The notes under the pieces were generated by a model. It saw nothing but the letters and a program-made list of their open reading frames with translations. It made no database searches and was not told the DNA's origin. 5,959 nucleotides of DNA from Bifidobacteriaceae bacterium (GTDB taxonomy: Bacteria; Actinomycetota; Actinomycetes; Actinomycetales; WQXJ01), in NCBI GenBank assembly GCA_031276585.1, contig JAISMT010000095.1, positions 1-5,959 on the forward strand, written 5' to 3'. Positions 5,229 through 5,959 of the stretch are shown piece after piece. Every line of letters starts with the position of its first letter. Position 1 is the first letter of the stretch. A program made the translations under genes and the position numbers.

Positions 5229-5959
5229 GCTGAAGTGACCTCAGATGCTGATGCTGTACGGGGCAAAGGGAAATCCAATTGAGGGGTTTGCGAACGGCGC
5301 GGAGTGGGGGCGTCATGGTGGTGGTGCTGAGGTAAACCAGGGGCTAACTCCGCCAAAGTGCCCTCCGCCACCAGGCGTCCCTGGTCAAGCTGCAGGCCTC
5401 GAGTCAGGTAATCCGCGAAAGGACCCGGTTGGTGCAGTACCACCAACGTAGTCAGGTCCGTTCGGCGGCGTAGGGCATCTACCAGCAGTTCAGCTGAGGA
5501 ATCATCCACCCCCGCTAAAGGCTCATCCATAATCAACAACTCTGGTTGACGCACCAAAGCCCGGGCCAATAACACACGATGGCGTTGACCACCGGAAAAA
5601 TCCTTCAACCGGTCGCGGGCCCGATCTGCTAAACCCACTTGATCTAGGGCTGCCAGAGCGCGTGGTTTAGCGTCCCGCGGCAACCAGGGCCGCCAGCCGG
5701 TAAGTGTGCCCGCCATCACCACCTCTAATGCCGAAGTAGGCACGCCGGCTCCCGCAGGGGAGTCCTGCGGTACATACGCCACCCGGCCCCAAGGCACGCG
5801 ACGTCCCGGGGTCTGGCCAAACAGTTGTACCTGGCCCGAGCCGATGGGAATTAACCCCAGCAAGGCTTTGACCAGGGTGGACTTCCCTGATCCATTAGCA
5901 CCAAGCAGACCTACCGCTTCGCCGGAGTGGATAGAGCAGCTGATGTGATCCAAGATGCG
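5225..5959 (-). CDS. znuC: Metal ABC transporter ATP-binding protein, probably zinc, 5' end cut by the right window edge
   Basis: This cytoplasmic ATPase powers the metal importer. The reverse strand is open from 5225 to the right edge, giving 244 residues beginning RILDHISC, so only a short N-terminus is missing; the TTG at 5953 is an ordinary Leu codon in the conserved first strand, not the start. Motifs in order are Walker A GANGSGKST, the Q-loop YVPQD, the signature FSGGQRHRV (Phe in place of the usual Leu), Walker B LLIMDEPLAGVD and the H-loop His in VVLHQPG. The tail after about residue 205 contains HHHH followed by a Pro/Thr-rich stretch; His-rich tails are common in zinc transporters and may bind zinc. 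A substrate-binding lipoprotein gene (znuA type) is expected upstream but lies outside the window. Manganese or iron transport is less likely given the Zur-like regulator. Confidence 0.92.
   Translation of the reverse strand, partial: RILDHISCSIHSGEAVGLLGANGSGKSTLVKALLGLIPIGSGQVQLFGQTPGRRVPWGRVAYVPQDSPAGAGVPTSALEVVMAGTLTGWRPWLPRDAKPRALAALDQVGLADRARDRLKDFSGGQRHRVLLARALVRQPELLIMDEPLAGVDDSSAELLVDALRRRTDLTTLVVLHQPGPFADYLTRGLQLDQGRLVAEGTLAELAPGLPQHHHHDAPTPRRSQTPQLDFPLPRTASASEVTSA

Noticed and set aside
5951..5953. TTG as the start codon of the ATPase
   Set aside because: The frame continues to the window edge and the TTG encodes Leu inside the conserved RILDHIS strand, so the gene is simply cut by the edge.

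Overview
The window looks like chromosomal DNA of a moderately high-GC actinobacterium. The reasons are the gene families (a FadD15-type acyl-CoA synthetase, a Z-prenyl synthase and RecO pair in the order known from mycobacteria, a FurB/Zur-type zinc regulator), the frequent GTG starts, and several genes whose GTG lies 6-7 nt after a -10 hexamer, which suggests leaderless mRNAs. A member of the Actinomycetaceae is a guess; the genus cannot be read from this sequence.

Layout: 1-603 (minus) is the 5' third of a long-chain fatty acyl-CoA synthetase that runs off the left edge. 604-819 is its promoter region with a 12-bp palindrome, and no gene is visible there. 820-1443 (minus) is a small membrane protein with an N-terminal leucine-rich-variant-like segment and a site-2-protease-like body whose HExxH motif appears lost. 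1600-2150 (plus) is a probable toxin-antitoxin pair, toxin first, with a strong promoter and TTGGCAA-type repeats in front. 2151-2326 is intergenic with an imperfect 20-bp palindrome. 2327-3058 (plus) is recO and 3148-3882 (plus) is uppS, separated by a TTACCG-AC-CGGTAA inverted repeat. 3883-3967 is an 85-bp convergent gap without a clear hairpin-plus-T-tract terminator. 3968-5959 (minus) is a tightly overlapping zinc-import operon, read ATPase, permease, Zur-type repressor; the ATPase 5' end runs off the right edge.

How the genes work together: the ABC ATPase and permease probably import zinc, and the regulator encoded last in the same transcript would sense it, giving a feedback loop. Its operator is expected upstream of the ATPase, outside the window. 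recO (recombinational repair) and uppS (lipid carrier for cell-wall synthesis) are a conserved neighbour pair with separate functions. The putative toxin-antitoxin pair and the divergent membrane protein form the accessory-looking part. The less ordinary signals are the degenerate S2P-like protein, the repeat-rich promoter of the toxin-antitoxin pair, and the recurring -10/GTG leaderless arrangement.
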